From positions 2,170,001-2,234,000 of the forward strand of contig JAPYXD010000679.1 in assembly GCA_030998225.1 (NCBI GenBank): a DNA stretch of 64,000 nt, read 5' to 3'. Positions 52,098 through 64,000 of this stretch are shown here, one piece after another. The first letter of the stretch is position 1. Each line of letters begins with the position of its first letter. The notes under the pieces were generated by a model. That model had not been told where the DNA came from. It made no database searches and worked only from the letters and a program-made list of their open reading frames with translations. A program made the position numbers and the translations under genes. The stretch comes from Diplolepis rosae. Lineage: Eukaryota > Arthropoda > Insecta > Hymenoptera > Diplolepididae.

Positions 52098-54332
52098 TTT
52101 ATTACATTCTCATCATGGATGAGAAGGTATTGGTTTTATGTGAAAAATGACTTTCGAAATTTTCATCAAATCTTTACGTTTTGAGACCCCCTGAGTCAGA
52201 AAAAACGGTTTTTACGAAAGTGTCTGTCTGTCTGTCAAATTATAAGAAATAAACTTAAATGTATGCGAAGAGCACAAGACCGAGCGCGAAGCGCTAGGTG
52301 TAGAAAGAATGGAGCGCGCAGCGCGACGATCAAATCGCGCGCCCTAGGCGCGCTCAAGCTTCCGAGCGAAGCGAGCTGTGCGCGTTGAGAATGTGCCCGC
52401 GAAGCGGGCAGATTTTTTTGATTTTATATCGCCATAGTCGAAAGAATTTATTACATTCTCATCATGGATGAGAAGGTATTGGTTTTACGTGAAAAATGAC
52501 TTTCGAAATTTTCATCAAATCTTTACGTTTTGAGACCCCCTGAGTCAGAAAAAACGGTTTTTACGAAAGTGTCTGTCTGTCTGTCAAATTATAAGAAATA
52601 AACTTAAATGTATGCGAAGAGCACAAGACCGAGCGCGAAGCGCTAGGTGTAGAAAGAATGGAGCGCGCAGCGCGACGATCAAATCGCGCGCCCTAGGCGC
52701 GCTCAAGCTTCCGAGCGAAGCGAGCTGTGCGCGTTGAGAATGTGCCCGCGAAGCGGGCAGATTTTTTGATTTTATATCGCCATAGTCGAAAGAATTTATT
52801 ACATTCTCATCATGGATGAGAAGGTATTGGTTTTATATGAAAAATGACTTTCGAAATTTTCATCAAATCTTTACGTTTTCAGACCCCCTGAGTCAGAAAA
52901 AACGGATTTTACGAAAGTGTCTGTCTGTCTGTCAAATTATAAGAAATAAACTTAAATGTATGCGAAGAGCACAAGACCGAGCGCGAAGCGCTAGGTGTAG
53001 AAAGAATGGAGCGCGCAGCGCGACGATCAAATCGCGCGCCCTAGGCGCGCTCAAGCTTCCGAGCGAAGCGAGCTGTGCGCGTTGAGAATGTGCCCGCGAA
53101 GCGGGCAGATTTTTTTGATTTTATATCGCCATAGTCGAAAGAATTTATTACATTCTCATCATGGATGAGAAGGTATTGGTTTTACGTGAAAAATGACTTT
53201 CGAAATTTTCATCAAATCTTTACGTTTTGAGACCCCCTGAGTCAGAAAAAACGGTTTTTACGAAAGTGTCTGTCTGTCTGTCAAATTATAAGAAATAAAC
53301 TTAAATGTATGCGAAGAGCACAAGACCGAGCGCGAAGCGCTAGGTGTAGAAAGAATGGAGCGCGCAGCGCGACGATCAAATCGCGCGCCCTAGGCGCGCT
53401 CAAGCTTCCGAGCGAAGCGAGCTGTGCGCGTTGAGAATGTGCCCGCGAAGCGGGCAGATTTTTTTGATTTTATATCGCCATAGTCGAAAGAATTTATTAC
53501 ATTCTCATCATGGATGAGAAGGTATTGGTTTTACGTGAAAAATGACTTTCGAAATTTTCATCAAATCTTTACGTTTTGAGACCCCCTGAGTCAGAAAAAA
53601 CGGTTTTTACGAAAGTGTCTGTCTGTCTGTCAAATTATAAGAAATAAACTTAAATGTATGCGAAGAGCACAAGACCGAGCGCGAAGCGCGAGGTGTAGAA
53701 AGAATGGAGCGCGCAGCGCGACAGTCAAATCGCGCGCCCTAGGCGCGCTCAAGCTTCCGAGCGAAGCGAGCTGTGCGCGTTGAGAATGTGCCCGCGAAGC
53801 GGGCAGATTTTTTGATTTTATATCGCCATAGTCAAAAGAATTTATTACATTCTCATCATGGATGAGAAGGTATTGGTTTTATGTGAAAAATGACTTTCGA
53901 AATTTTCATCAAATCTTTACGTTTTGAGACCCCCTGAGTCAGAAAAAACGGTTTTTACGAAAGTGTCTGTCTGTCTGTCAAATTATAAGAAATAAACTTA
54001 AATGTATGCGAAGAGCACAAGACCGAGCGCGAAGCGCTAGGTGTAGAAAGAATGGAGCGCGCAGCGCGACGATCAAATCGCGCGCCCTAGGCGCGCTCAA
54101 GCTTCCGAGCGAAGCGAGCTGTGCGCGTTGAGAATGTGCCCGCGAAGCGGGCAGATTTTTTTGATTTTATATCGCCATAGTCGAAAGAATTTATTACATT
54201 CTCATCATGGATGAGAAGGTATTGGTTTTACGTGAAAAATGACTTTCGAAATTTTCATCAAATCTTTACGTTTTGAGACCCCCTGAGTCAGAAAAAACGG
54301 TTTTTACGAAAGTGTCTGTCTGCCTGTCTGTC
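52098..54332. repeat. Satellite, 348/349-bp unit, about 6.4 copies
   Basis: The anchor CATCATGGATGAGAAGG recurs at about 52111, 52460, 52808, 53157, 53506, 53854 and 54203, so spacing alternates between 348 and 349. Units differ at only a few bases. The first half of each is AT-rich with GTCTGTCTGTCTGTC. The second half is very GC-rich and made of short palindromes, several with the core GCGAAGC; the best is a 7-bp stem TGCCCGC with loop GAA. Open frames through the array (for example 52816-53085) are by-products of its composition. Confidence 0.95.
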
Positions 54333-54880
54333 TGTAGTAGGTCGTGTGCGGCATAAATCTTGATAGAATTATCAGATTGAATTGAGCTTTGGTACACTTT
54401 ATCGGAGACGAAGAAGTAAGGACAAGTTCGTTAACCAGCCACATCCAATCAAAATTGAGGGATTGAGCACTACGTTTGTGTTTTTGAAAATAACTTTTTG
54501 AAAAAATCAAAAATTTCAATACTGGTTTTTGATAGTGCTCATAAATGTCTACAAATTATCCTGATAACATTTTTTGATTAAATCAAAATTAGAAATGTTA
54601 CAGCATATTAAAACTTGAAAAAAGTCAATATCAAAATTCCATTTTCCAGTTAAATTATACGAGATACGAAAAAACGTTAGGATACAATATTATTTTCTAC
54701 ATAAAGACCTACAAATTTGAATTGTAACATTTTTTCATAAGATGCATATTTTTCTTTTTAATTTAAAAAAAACTATTGAAAATCCAAAATTCAATTTTTT
54801 AACAATAATATGTGAAATGCGAAAAAAACGTAAGAATACAAAGTTGTTCGTTTCAGAAAGATCTGTTTTTAAATTCTAAT
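54190..54880. repeat. Inverted repeat B, left copy
   Basis: It is the last partial satellite unit plus about 500 bp of AT-rich sequence, mirrored at 60280-60870. Both copies can be read as a 60-residue frame (MKFLIFSK, then NFDWMWLVNELVLT), but they differ evenly at all codon positions, so this is probably not coding. Confidence 0.75.
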
Positions 54881-56214
54881 TTCTTTGAGACTGATTATTT
54901 GAGAAAGTGTTTGCAACATAGTTTGGAATTTGTATGCTGGTCTATTAATAATAGAAGTGTATAGGTATAAAATAAATACGAGTAATTTTATAAAGAAACT
55001 TTTAACTTTATTATGATTGCTTTAAGAACTCATGATTTTCATACAAATAAATATACTCTTTTACAATAGAGGGTGGCAGCAGATCTCTTTTCTCTTCAAA
55101 GATGGTTCGTTTACTCGTGATCAATCTGTCAGAACTTCTGGATGTTGCGGGAATTTGTACATAATGCTGAACAGCAGTGTATAGATATAACTTTTTTTTC
55201 GACTATCTTAAGATATCGAGATAAGATATCTTAAATAAGATATATTGAATGCTCTTGAATAAGAGTCACGAAGGGACTTTTTTTACTTCTAAATTTTTAG
55301 AATTCCAATAACAATTTAGATAAAAATTTTGGAAAAAAATTATTTTTTAATCATAAACATTTCTTTGTGCCTTTCATTTAAGTTCTCAAAAATTCAAATC
55401 GATATCTTATTTCGTGTGGCTGGAAGTTGGTTTAAAAAAGTAGGGTAGTAATCGGGTACGTGTGTCATGGCCTTGAAATTAAACTAATAAAAAAGTATTA
55501 TATTAATTTATATTATATTAATTATATTAATTAATTAATAAAGTGCATAATATTTTCTCGTAGATTCTAATAGAGTTCATTTAAATGTACAAAATTTAAT
55601 TTCTATAATTTAGTGTACAATTTCATTGTGCTTAAAAAATTATTAATAAACTTATGTTCAGTAGGGTTTTCTCTTTTATCATCCAGAGTTTTATTGTGTA
55701 AAGTTTATTTAAATTTCCAAAATTGAAATTACTATGTCTTGTTTCAGTTGTAGTGATTTATGGTATAGGATAAATTTTGATGAGTTGGTTGAAAATATTA
55801 ACATTGTTAAATATATATAACTGTGTATAGTCCCTGTGCGTATAATTATTTTTCTCGAGTTTTCAGGCGTACAGAATATTATTTTGTAGTTATTTTATTA
55901 AATACAAATCACGTTGCCTGATTCTTCAAACAATTTTAATACACATTCCTTCAAATGATATGAATAAATCGCATATGAAAAAAACGAATTCTTTCGACTC
56001 ACGATTCCAATATGATAAACTATTAATAATAACTTGAAAAATGTATTCACAAATTATTTTAAATTTAATATTATATTTACATTTAATAAAATGAATAATT
56101 ATATATTTTTAAAAAATTAGTTAAAATGATGTAACATTAATGTGTCAAGTTGAAATAATTAATATTTTTTTATTCTTTAAATATGACAATGTAAAATTAA
56201 AATACAACTATTCA
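54881..56214. other. AT-rich interior of the hAT element
   Basis: No gene or clear repeat is seen. A short AGATATCTTA palindromic cluster occurs near 55205-55245. Confidence 0.45.
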
Positions 56215-56692
56215 ATGTATATTGTGTAATGTCTGATTAAAAATTGCAAACTACATACTGCGCCGGTCGAAAGTTATAAATCCGTCATTCGATCGGACGT
56301 GCTTCGGACGGACGGCTAATCGAATGTCGAAAATCCGACATCCGAAGTGCGTCCGTCGAATGTGGAATAATCGACATTCGACGGAGGCCAATATCGGATC
56401 GACAATCGGATCGAATCTTTTTGCACAGCTCTACTTCAGAAGTGACGGCTCGGATTATGAATTCTTGTGTCTTTTTCTAACGCGTGCAAAACAAGAGGAG
56501 GATAGAAGGGGGCTTTGGCACTGAGAAGAGGGGAGGTTTCTGTGTGAAAACATACACAAATATTATTATCATACCTTATTTATGTTCACATATTTAAGTA
56601 CGCAATGATACACTATTTATAAGTGCATAACGCTTGAATTAAATTTCAGAATCGCTTTTGAGGTTCGAACCCTCTAATCCTACCTATATCTA

Positions 56693-57658
56693 TTGGGTTG
56701 GCAACAAAGTCATTTCGTTTTTTTTTTCATAATTTTCAAAGCAAGTTTATTAATGCAACTAGCAAACATTGATCAATTGTGTATCAACCATTTTGTTCGA
56801 TGACCTTTTGCCATATTTCAGTCATCTTCATAATTCCGGTTTCCGTGGTCTTGATGAAAGATGACGCCTTTACGAGTTATCAGTTCTGGCCGCTTTTCCT
56901 TGATTTCTTTGCCTAATTTCATTAGCTGGCGACAGTAGACATTCGAATTGATAGTTTGGTTTCTTGGGAGCAGCTCAAAATAAAAAATACCTTTGAAATC
57001 CCACCAAACACTCAGCATAACCTTCTTTTGATGAATATCGGTTTTTGGTGTTGTCATCTTGCTTGCTCCATGATCTTTTTCGCACTAAGTTATCGTAAAC
57101 AACACATTTTTCAATTTGTGAGGAACCCAAATATCGAGCTTATTAACCTAACTAAGTTGTTTTAAATGTCTTTCAACGTATGAATGTGATATGTTAAGCT
57201 TCTCTGCGAACTGTCTAGTCGTACTACGCTGGTTATTTTCTATCATTACTTTTATTTTGTCGTCGTCAACTTCAGTTGGGCAACCAGAGCGTAGTGCATC
57301 TTTGAGGTCAAAATATCCGGAACGAAAACGAACAAACCAATTCTGGCACTGGCGTTCTGTTAATGATTTTTCACCATAAACATCATACAACTTTTTCCGA
57401 GCTTGCACTGCGTTTTTACCTTTTCGGAAGTAATCAAGTGAAATGTGAGGAAAATGACCGCCTAGAATCTCCATTTCAAATCAATGCAAAACAATAAATA
57501 AACAACAAAACTTGAAACTTTTTTTTTTACTGAATAGTCTATGAAACGTCAGCTGTCAAATACCATATACGGTCTGAAGTTTGCAATGGAAAAGAACGAC
57601 TTCTAACAACTAAAGTCATCTAGCGGAAAAAAGCGAAATGACTTTGTTGCCAACCCAA
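56693..57658 (-). mobile_element. Second mariner, internally deleted, 966 bp
   Basis: Perfect ends TTGGGTTGGCAACAAAGTCA are flanked by TA (56691-56692 and 57659-57660). The minus strand encodes the intact N-terminal half of a transposase (57474-57151), with helix-turn-helix features (RQCQNWFVRFRSG, TRQFAEKLNISHSYVERHL). A shifted frame from 57057 encodes part of the catalytic domain (SVWWDFKGIFYFELLP). The middle, including the first catalytic Asp, is deleted. It is of a different subgroup from the first mariner. Confidence 0.88.
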
Positions 57659-58017
57659 TACATTGTGACGTCTAAGGTCACACAAGTTTATAAATTGTTT
57701 GAAGAACAATTTACAAAGATGGTTTTCGAGTCTAGAGTTTTTACTCTAATAACTCGGGAACAAAATTTTATTTATTTATAATTTTATTTACAGTCCGAAT
57801 AAATGAAAAATTTCTTTCTAAACCTAGGGGAGTTATTCAAAATTGGAAGAAGGGAGGTGAGAGTTTGAACAAAATTGCACATCACATAAAGGAGCACACC
57901 AGATTGTTTAAAAACTCAGGGATGATAGTTCAAGGAATGAGAGGTATGAATATCGATACCAGATTGGTTACTGGCACCCAGATATTTATATGGAGGAAAC
58001 AGAGATATATACAGAAA

Positions 58018-58125
58018 AATCTGCCCGCTTGGCGGGCGCATTCTCATCGCGCGCTTCGCGCTCCGTAATACTCGATCGTCGCGCTGCGCGCTCCGGAATT
58101 TTTGAACGTCGCGCTTCTGAAGCTC
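58018..58125. repeat. GC-rich mini-hairpin cluster outside the satellite
   Basis: Short palindromes such as GCGCGCTTCGCGCTC and CGTCGCGCTGCGCGCTC resemble the reverse complement of the hairpin part of the 348-bp satellite. It is an isolated degraded relative of a satellite unit. Confidence 0.65.
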
Positions 58126-60279
58126 AAACCAATTTTATAATATTTAAGATGATGTAAATTGCTCATTTTCTCAAATTCACTAAATTCCTTTTTCAGTTTA
58201 AGGAAAACAGGAAATTCAATGTACTTAAGGCTCTATCGGCCGTAACCCTTTGAGGGGCAGCGTATCATATATGATACACCAAAATTTTTTCAGTTTGTTA
58301 TCCATACCGCGACCGTTTTCAGCTCAATCGCTCTCGAATAAAACTCTGCGCCATCATTAGTACTTGGGCTTTGCCATGCTTTGATTGCGGACCCAATGTG
58401 GTGACTGTTTTAGGTTAGAATTGTAATTTTCCATGTAATTCACTTGGAATAAAGGTGTAAGGGTGTTTTCAGGATCGTTGAATACGGATCCAGTATCAAA
58501 TTTTTCAAATTCAAAAAAGTGGACCCTATATGCCGGCTTCATCAGATTTTTCGGGTCGCCGATCATACACCTGAGTTCCGAGTTCAGACATTCATAATTT
58601 TCTAAACGTTTTACACGTGATTCGTGTTTGAAAAACTGATAGAGAATAATCTATTAGACATACATCTATAAGCTGCTATTTTGGATTCACCATCGTGAGG
58701 TACGAAATCTTGATTTCAGAATCTTGATCAGTGACTCTAGTAAATTTGTCTTAAAAAGTATTCGATCTCTTACAGTGTATGCATCAATTGTTGCATTCTG
58801 AAAGATGCATTTAGGCTGCTTTTTTGCACCACGCCATTATAAGGCGACACAGCATATGATGCTCAAATAAATGTGTCACTACTCATGACTTTAAAATAAC
58901 ATGTGGGAATATTTGTTGGGTTTGTATAAAATATATTTGGCCAACAAGTTGATCACACCAATGCAAATTTATTTTCAGTCTACTTAGCGAAGTTGAAAAT
59001 TAACATTGAGTACTGCTTACACAAATTTCAAAAACTTGGTTTCTAGAAAAACGCGTTTAAAGTTTGAAAACACAACAGAACTTTGTATTGTAGACTCACA
59101 TTTAATCTGCAATCCCAGGACCATAAACTTACCCTTCCTGATCCTGTAGAAGCTCTCGTTGTGCACACAATCATGAAAAATCATCGAAAAGCTGAAAGCC
59201 AGTTGAAAAACTAGTTTTCACTCATTTTCACGACATTATTTCTAACCGCGCGGCCCTAGACGATAGGCGCCAGCAGCTTATCTGTTTCCTGTAACATTTG
59301 GCGCCCTGTCACACTTTAATTAGGTTGAATTCATGAAAATTGCTTAAGGACATCATTAGTCAAATCTTAAAGATGCAAAAATGTCAAAAAAAAATCGATT
59401 TTTCGAAAATTTTACACAGGTGAACCCCCTTAATGCAAAATCCTAAACTTTGTTTTTTTTTAGTAATAAGGAAACGAACCTCAAGTGCCTCACTAACATC
59501 ACGAACCAAACAAACAAAAATTCTCGGGTTATCGATTTTCTGATGAAAATGATCGGAACACAGAAAAATGTTGTAAAAACCAAAAGAAGTAGAATAATAT
59601 TACAAAATAAAAGCAATTTATCCGAATAACACTTGGCACGTGATACAATAAAACCTAACCTTCAACGAAATAGAGGTATTTTTTCTGTAATCCCAAAAAT
59701 GTATTCCGCAATTTTCAGCCATCGATAATATTTTCGAAGAGTTCATGCGTATAAATATTACGTAAACCCTAAAAATTCTTTTTACGAATTTCGAATTCTG
59801 TATTTTTAATGTGACGCGCAGCGATAAAATTTTCTATTCACAGTTATTAGGCAAATTTCGGAGAAACTTGCTGTCACAAAATACAATACAAAAGTCTCAA
59901 TGATGCATAAATATGAAAGTGAATCTCGAATCACTGTTAATTCTGTAATGATTGAAACATCCTATACGAGTTCACGCACTCCAACGCATGACACTGTGAT
60001 GTTGCCTCTATTGACAGAAGTCTGCGGCGTCTTTCATGACTGACTGAATGCTCATTCGTGGCAGAATCGTATTCAACACGTGATTGCGAAAAAAACACGA
60101 CAAGATGTGACCCCATATTTCTGTGTTATTCCGGCATGAAATTTTAACGCGTTAATCACACGTAAATGCACAATGAATAGTACACTGGAAATACTCAACA
60201 AATCTTTTTCGTGAATAAACACAAATAAGTATCAATCATTGATACATATAAGTCTCTCATTTCAATTGGCGAAATATTT
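58126..60279. other. Stretch without a recognised gene
   Basis: Only short frames. A palindrome, GTATCATATATGATAC, lies at 58261-58276. The 69-codon minus frame at 58357-58566 has no recognised similarity. Confidence 0.45.
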
Positions 60280-60870
60280 AGCTCAATCTTTTGCTATCGG
60301 GGTTGTTAAAAATTTAATTTTGGATTTTCAATAGTTTTTTTTTTAAATTTAAAAAAAAAATATGCATCTTATGAAAAAATGTTACAATTCAAATTTGTAG
60401 GTCTTTATGTAGAAAATAATATTGTATCCTAACGTTTTTTCGTATCTCGTATAATTTAACTGGAAAATGGAATTTTGATATTGACTTTTTAAAAGTTTTA
60501 ATATGCTGTAACATTTCTAATTTTGATTTAATTAAAAAATGTTATCAGGATAATTTATAGAGATTTATGAGCACTATTAAAAGCCAGTATTGAAATTTTT
60601 GATTTTTTCAAAAAATTATTTTCAAAAACACAAAAGTAGTGCTCAATCCCTCAATTTTGATTGGATGTGGCTGGTTAACGAACTTGTCCTTACTTTTTCG
60701 GCTCCGATAAAGTGTGCCAAAGCTCAATTCAATTTGATAATTCTATCGAGAGTTATGCCGCACACGACCTACTACAGACAGACAGACACTTTCGTAAAAA
60801 CCGTTTTTTCTGACCCAGGGGTCTCAAAACGTAAAGATTTGATGAAAATGTTAAAATATTCAGTCAAAAG
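60280..60870. repeat. Inverted repeat B, right copy
   Basis: Mirror of 54190-54880, ending with the satellite phrase that contains GTAAAAACCGTTTTTTCTG. It lies outside the hAT element, so the family exists independently of it. Confidence 0.75.
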
Positions 60871-61264
60871 AGCGAGAGAAAAGTTAGACAGCAATAGATT
60901 TTATTTAACTTACTTTGTTTTTATTTTTTAGTACAAAAGAAATATATTCCCAAATAATCCCTTGGAAAATCGATGTGGTCGTGGAAGCTTGTAGGTGCAA
61001 CTCGTAACTCCTTTCTTATTTTTTATTTAATTTTTAAATTGGTCTAAAATCTTATCCTTAATTTAAGCCAAGAAAACTTGAAAAATATTCATGGGTACCC
61101 GAGATACGATTAAAAATGTTCAATCGTATCTGAGTTGAATTTTAATCGACGATCACGGATCTCGGCCGGTTTGTTGCTCGCCTCCTTCGTTGAGGCAGGA
61201 CCGAATAGGCGACGCACAAAGGTGGCGCTCAATTATTAATTAATTAATAAATTAATTAATAAAT

Positions 61265-62110
61265 TAATTAATAATTGGATATTACACGGAATTTTATTGA
61301 TCAAACTGTCAAATTTTATTAATAAATTATGTACAGACCTCTTCTAGTATATGTAATGACCTGATTAATGGCAAATTCAATATGACGCTTGAAGAACTTG
61401 GGAAATACCCAGTTTTTTTCAAGAATATCGTTTATGACACATTCTCCAACGCTTGAGTTTCAGAGTAGCAAAGTTATAGGAGATATAAAAGTACGTACAA
61501 TTTGAAAAATTATAAAAAAAATAGACAAAAATATACAAAAAAAAAATATATAATTTTTAAAATTACAAAAAAATTATAAAATCCAAAAAATCTAGAAAAA
61601 AACTAAAAAAGAGACTCTTGACCGCCCACCTTCACGTGGTAAGTGTTGGGAAACGTTTATAAGAAACGGCGAAGGGGCGATATAATTCTGTATAATAATT
61701 TTGTTTGTATGTTTTTTCCACTGAATCAGCGATCTCAATCAAAAAATGGCTAGAGACAGTTTTGATCACAAATTTTTCATAAAATACGAAAATATTTTTT
61801 TCATTAGCATATTATTAAATCTTCAATATTTGGACCGCCATATTGGATCCGTCATTTTGAATTTTCTAACACTGTCATTGGATTTTCATATACTGTGCCA
61901 AGAAACATAGGAAAATTGAATTTAATAAATGTTCAGGAATTTTCATCAACGATAATCTTGTAAAAACTCGATATTTCCCAAGTTCTCTAAGCGCCATATT
62001 GAATCCGCCATTTGTCAGGTCATTACATATACTAGAAGAGGTCTGTACATAATTTACTAATCAAAATTTTACAGTTTGATCAGTAAAATTCCGTGTATTA
62101 TCCAATTATC
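61265..62110. mobile_element. Fold-back element, about 845 bp
   Basis: Inverted ends of about 150 bp: GGATATTACACGGAATTTTA near 61267 against its complement near 62085-62105. The similarity continues through ACAGACCTCTTCTAGTATAT and CCCAAGTTCT. The middle has no gene. An (AATTAATT) run precedes the left end. Confidence 0.75.
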
Positions 62111-62994
62111 TTAAAAATGTCATGAAAAAACGCCTATTTTCCAAATTTCCATAGTTTTACGCCATTTTGGAAAAGATATAATATAAGGAGCTGGACCAAA
62201 ATTTTTTTTTCATAAACTTCAACTATTTTGTCCACGTTTGTCCATGGTTTGAAATAGATCATTATGCTTTATCAATTTGAAAAAAAAGAATGAAAAAAAA
62301 GAATTACAAATTTTCGGTAATTTTTTGAATAAAATCCGCCATATTGGGTTTTCAGTGCACGGTAATGTAATTTTGACTTTGTAAATCGAAAGAGGAGACA
62401 CAAAAATATTAAGTATACAAGGTTTGGTCATGATATATTCCCTTTTTCGCTTTGGCAACAAGGGCCAAAAATGAGTTAAAAATTGTCCACCATTTTTGCT
62501 AAAGTAGCAAGTAGCAAGTAATATGGGATTCATGAACACTTGTGCAAAATTCGGTAACAGCGGAGGTTTTTTCATTGAACTAATAGCAATTGATGCTTGT
62601 ACATAAAATTATTGTAACTATCTTCTTAAAATCAACTCAAGTTCTTTTCAAAAAATGTAACGGCAAACAAAATTCCTGAGCGGAGGGTCATGTTTTGAAT
62701 TGAACAAGGAGCGTGATATTACGTACCTGGTGGCTTTTTCCCATTATAAGGTCCATTAAAGGAAAATTTTGATAAGATTTGTGGAGCAGTGACAATTAAT
62801 TTGACACCTAACATGAACAAAACAAAGGATGAACGCATTTTCACGTCAGCACTTTCGCAGCATTTTCACACAGTTCTCTTGGGCAGAAATGTCAAATTAG
62901 GTTTCTCAACTCTGGACACGTCTTTTTAAATTTTGTTAGGTACGTAAACCTGACAAGACAAAAATACGAAATCATGTAATAGTAAATGCCAAAA
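62111..62994. other. Stretch without a recognised gene
   Basis: A 118-codon minus frame at 62219-62575 is low-complexity and not supported by any recognisable motif. Confidence 0.4.
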
Positions 62995-63880
62995 CTTAGG
63001 GCTCCATTAGGGCTCAATTAATGCCCCAGTACCGAATTTTTCGGCTCCTTATTTTTTTTTAAATATGCATGGTCCTGCCAGGTTTACCGTAAAGCTAGCA
63101 GCGCCACTCTGGAAATCATTCAAAAACAGCTTTTACGAAATTTTCCTCTGGACAAAATAATTCGGGCTCAATTAGGGCTCAAAGTATCCACAACTTTCAA
63201 CCCCATACCTATCACCCTTTTCAAAGGGTTAAAGGGCTCCTATAGGCTAGATGTCAAAAAATAAACTTTTTAAATATTTTTTAGTCCTATAATTAAAGGC
63301 TCAATTAGGGTTCAATTAATGCCCCAGTACCGCATTTTTCGGCTCCTTATTTTTTTTAAAATATGCATGGTCCTGCCAGGTTTACCGTAAAGCTAGCAGC
63401 GCCACTCTGGAAATCATTCAAAAACAGCTTTTACGAAATTTTCCTCTGGACAAAATAATTCGGGCTCAATTAGGGCTCAAAGTATCCACAACTTTCAACC
63501 CCATACCTATCACCCTTTTCAAAGGGTTAAAGGGCTCCTATAGGCTAGATGTCAAAAAATAAACTTTTTAAATATTTTTTAGTCCTATAATTAAAGGCTC
63601 AATTAGGGTTCAATTAATGCCCCAGTACCGCATTTTTCGGCTCCTTATTTTTTTTAAAATATGCATGGTCCTGCCAGGTTTACCGTAAAGCTAGCAGCGC
63701 CACTCTGGAAATCATTCAAAAACAGCTTTTACGAAATTTTCCTTTTGACAAAATAATTCGGGCTCAATTAGGGCTCAAAGTATCCAAAACTTCCAACCCC
63801 GTACCTATCACCCTTTTCAAAGGGTTAAAGGGCTCCTATAGGCTAGATGTCAAAAAATAAACTTTTTGAATGTTTTTCCT
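62995..63880. repeat. Second satellite, 298-bp unit, three copies
   Basis: The anchor ATGCATGGTCCTGCC recurs at 63065, 63363 and 63661, giving a period of 298. Units two and three are nearly identical and unit one differs slightly. Each contains several GGGCTCAATTAGGGCTC half-repeats and the palindromic CCTTTTCAAAGGG. The sequence diverges after about 63870. Confidence 0.92.
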
Positions 63881-64000
63881 ACTGTTAAAGGTCAAATGGT
63901 TCATAAGGGGTATATAAGTTGGAAACTATTGCGTTGCAGGCACTCAGCTCTGTACAGTGCAACAATAGATATTCTATAATTTTAATTTTTTTTATGAGTT

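Larger units (their letters stand above)
51884..56433. mobile_element. Non-autonomous hAT element, 4.55 kb, with internal satellite
   Basis: It is flanked by a perfect 8-bp duplication, CTTCAGAA (51876-51883 and 56434-56441). The ends start TAGACGTGTGCA and, in inverse, TAGAGCTGTGCA. Subterminal inverted regions of about 200 bp are rich in TTCGAATGTCGA-type motifs and both contain a TTTTAACCAGACATCAC-like block. There is no transposase. The interior is mostly a 348/349-bp tandem array followed by AT-rich DNA. Confidence 0.85.

Noticed and set aside
52816..53085. 89-codon frame in the satellite
   Set aside because: The frame is open in only some units and follows the palindromic GC composition. 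There is no start context or domain.
52098..54332. CRISPR array
   Set aside because: Units are 348/349 bp without spacers and the context is eukaryotic transposons. It is a tandem satellite.
56655..56685. tRNA gene suggested by GAGGTTCGAACCCTC
   Set aside because: The B-box-like string is there, but no A box or acceptor stem is found nearby.
58357..58566. Minus frame of 69 codons (MIGDPKNLMKPAYR)
   Set aside because: No start context, no domain and no flanking splice sites. Not supported as a gene.
62219..62575. Minus frame of 118 codons
   Set aside because: It contains long Phe runs from A/T tracts and no recognisable motif.

Overview
The window is AT-rich, repeat-dense nuclear DNA of an insect. 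The evidence is multi-exon transposon genes with GT/AG introns, mariner, hAT, CACTA-like and Ty3/gypsy elements, and a primer-binding site matching tRNA-Gly. I cannot name the species; Hymenoptera is possible but unproven. I recognise no ordinary single-copy host gene. The whole window reads as nested mobile elements.

Region 1 (about 1150-27230) is an old DNA-transposon-like structure. It has kilobase-scale inverted arms and relics of three multi-exon genes: a YqaJ/SWIM-type exon, a THAP gene and an MADF/Myb-SANT-like gene. Its left arm is interrupted by a young, giant LTR retroelement (2563-20703, 18.1 kb). That element has near-identical 854/852-bp LTRs, a CATT target duplication, a tRNA-Gly primer-binding site and a polypurine tract.

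The giant element is the main discovery. Beyond gag and pol it carries, all on the plus strand: a CARD-only protein; a chuvirus-type glycoprotein (broken in this copy); two dsRNA-binding proteins; a second, errantivirus/baculovirus-F-like envelope; two paralogous Cys-rich zinc-binding proteins; and a third dsRNA-binding protein with a CCHC knuckle. Most of these ORFs have a recognisable 3' splice site just upstream of the ATG. A strong GTAAGT donor lies in U5 of the LTR, so a complex-retrovirus style of alternative splicing is likely. The gene set suggests an insect retrovirus that can enter cells (two fusogens), block RNA silencing (dsRNA binders) and block cell death (CARD). Those functions are inferred, not shown. 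Pol is also unusual: a roughly 480-residue extension with two AT-hooks and a long acidic repeat sits between RNase H and integrase.

Region 2 (27.2-32 kb) holds inverted-repeat elements and dispersed repeats. Region 3 (32025-45724) is a CACTA-like DNA transposon with a multi-exon BEN-domain gene on the minus strand and a degraded transposase on the plus strand, divergently arranged around a tandem 60-bp duplication. It is itself hit by a 5.07-kb Ty3/gypsy element with 152-bp LTRs, by a 426-bp MITE and by a 1.15-kb TA-flanked element. It lies in or beside a Penelope-like relic, with a hammerhead-ribozyme core downstream.

Region 4 (47-64 kb) contains tRNA-related repeats, two internally deleted mariners, and a 4.55-kb non-autonomous hAT element enclosing a 348/349-bp satellite rich in GCGAAGC mini-hairpins. 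It also has a fold-back element and, at the end, a 298-bp satellite. Reading by eye sets the limits: exon borders in relic genes and repeat edges are approximate unless a target duplication is given.
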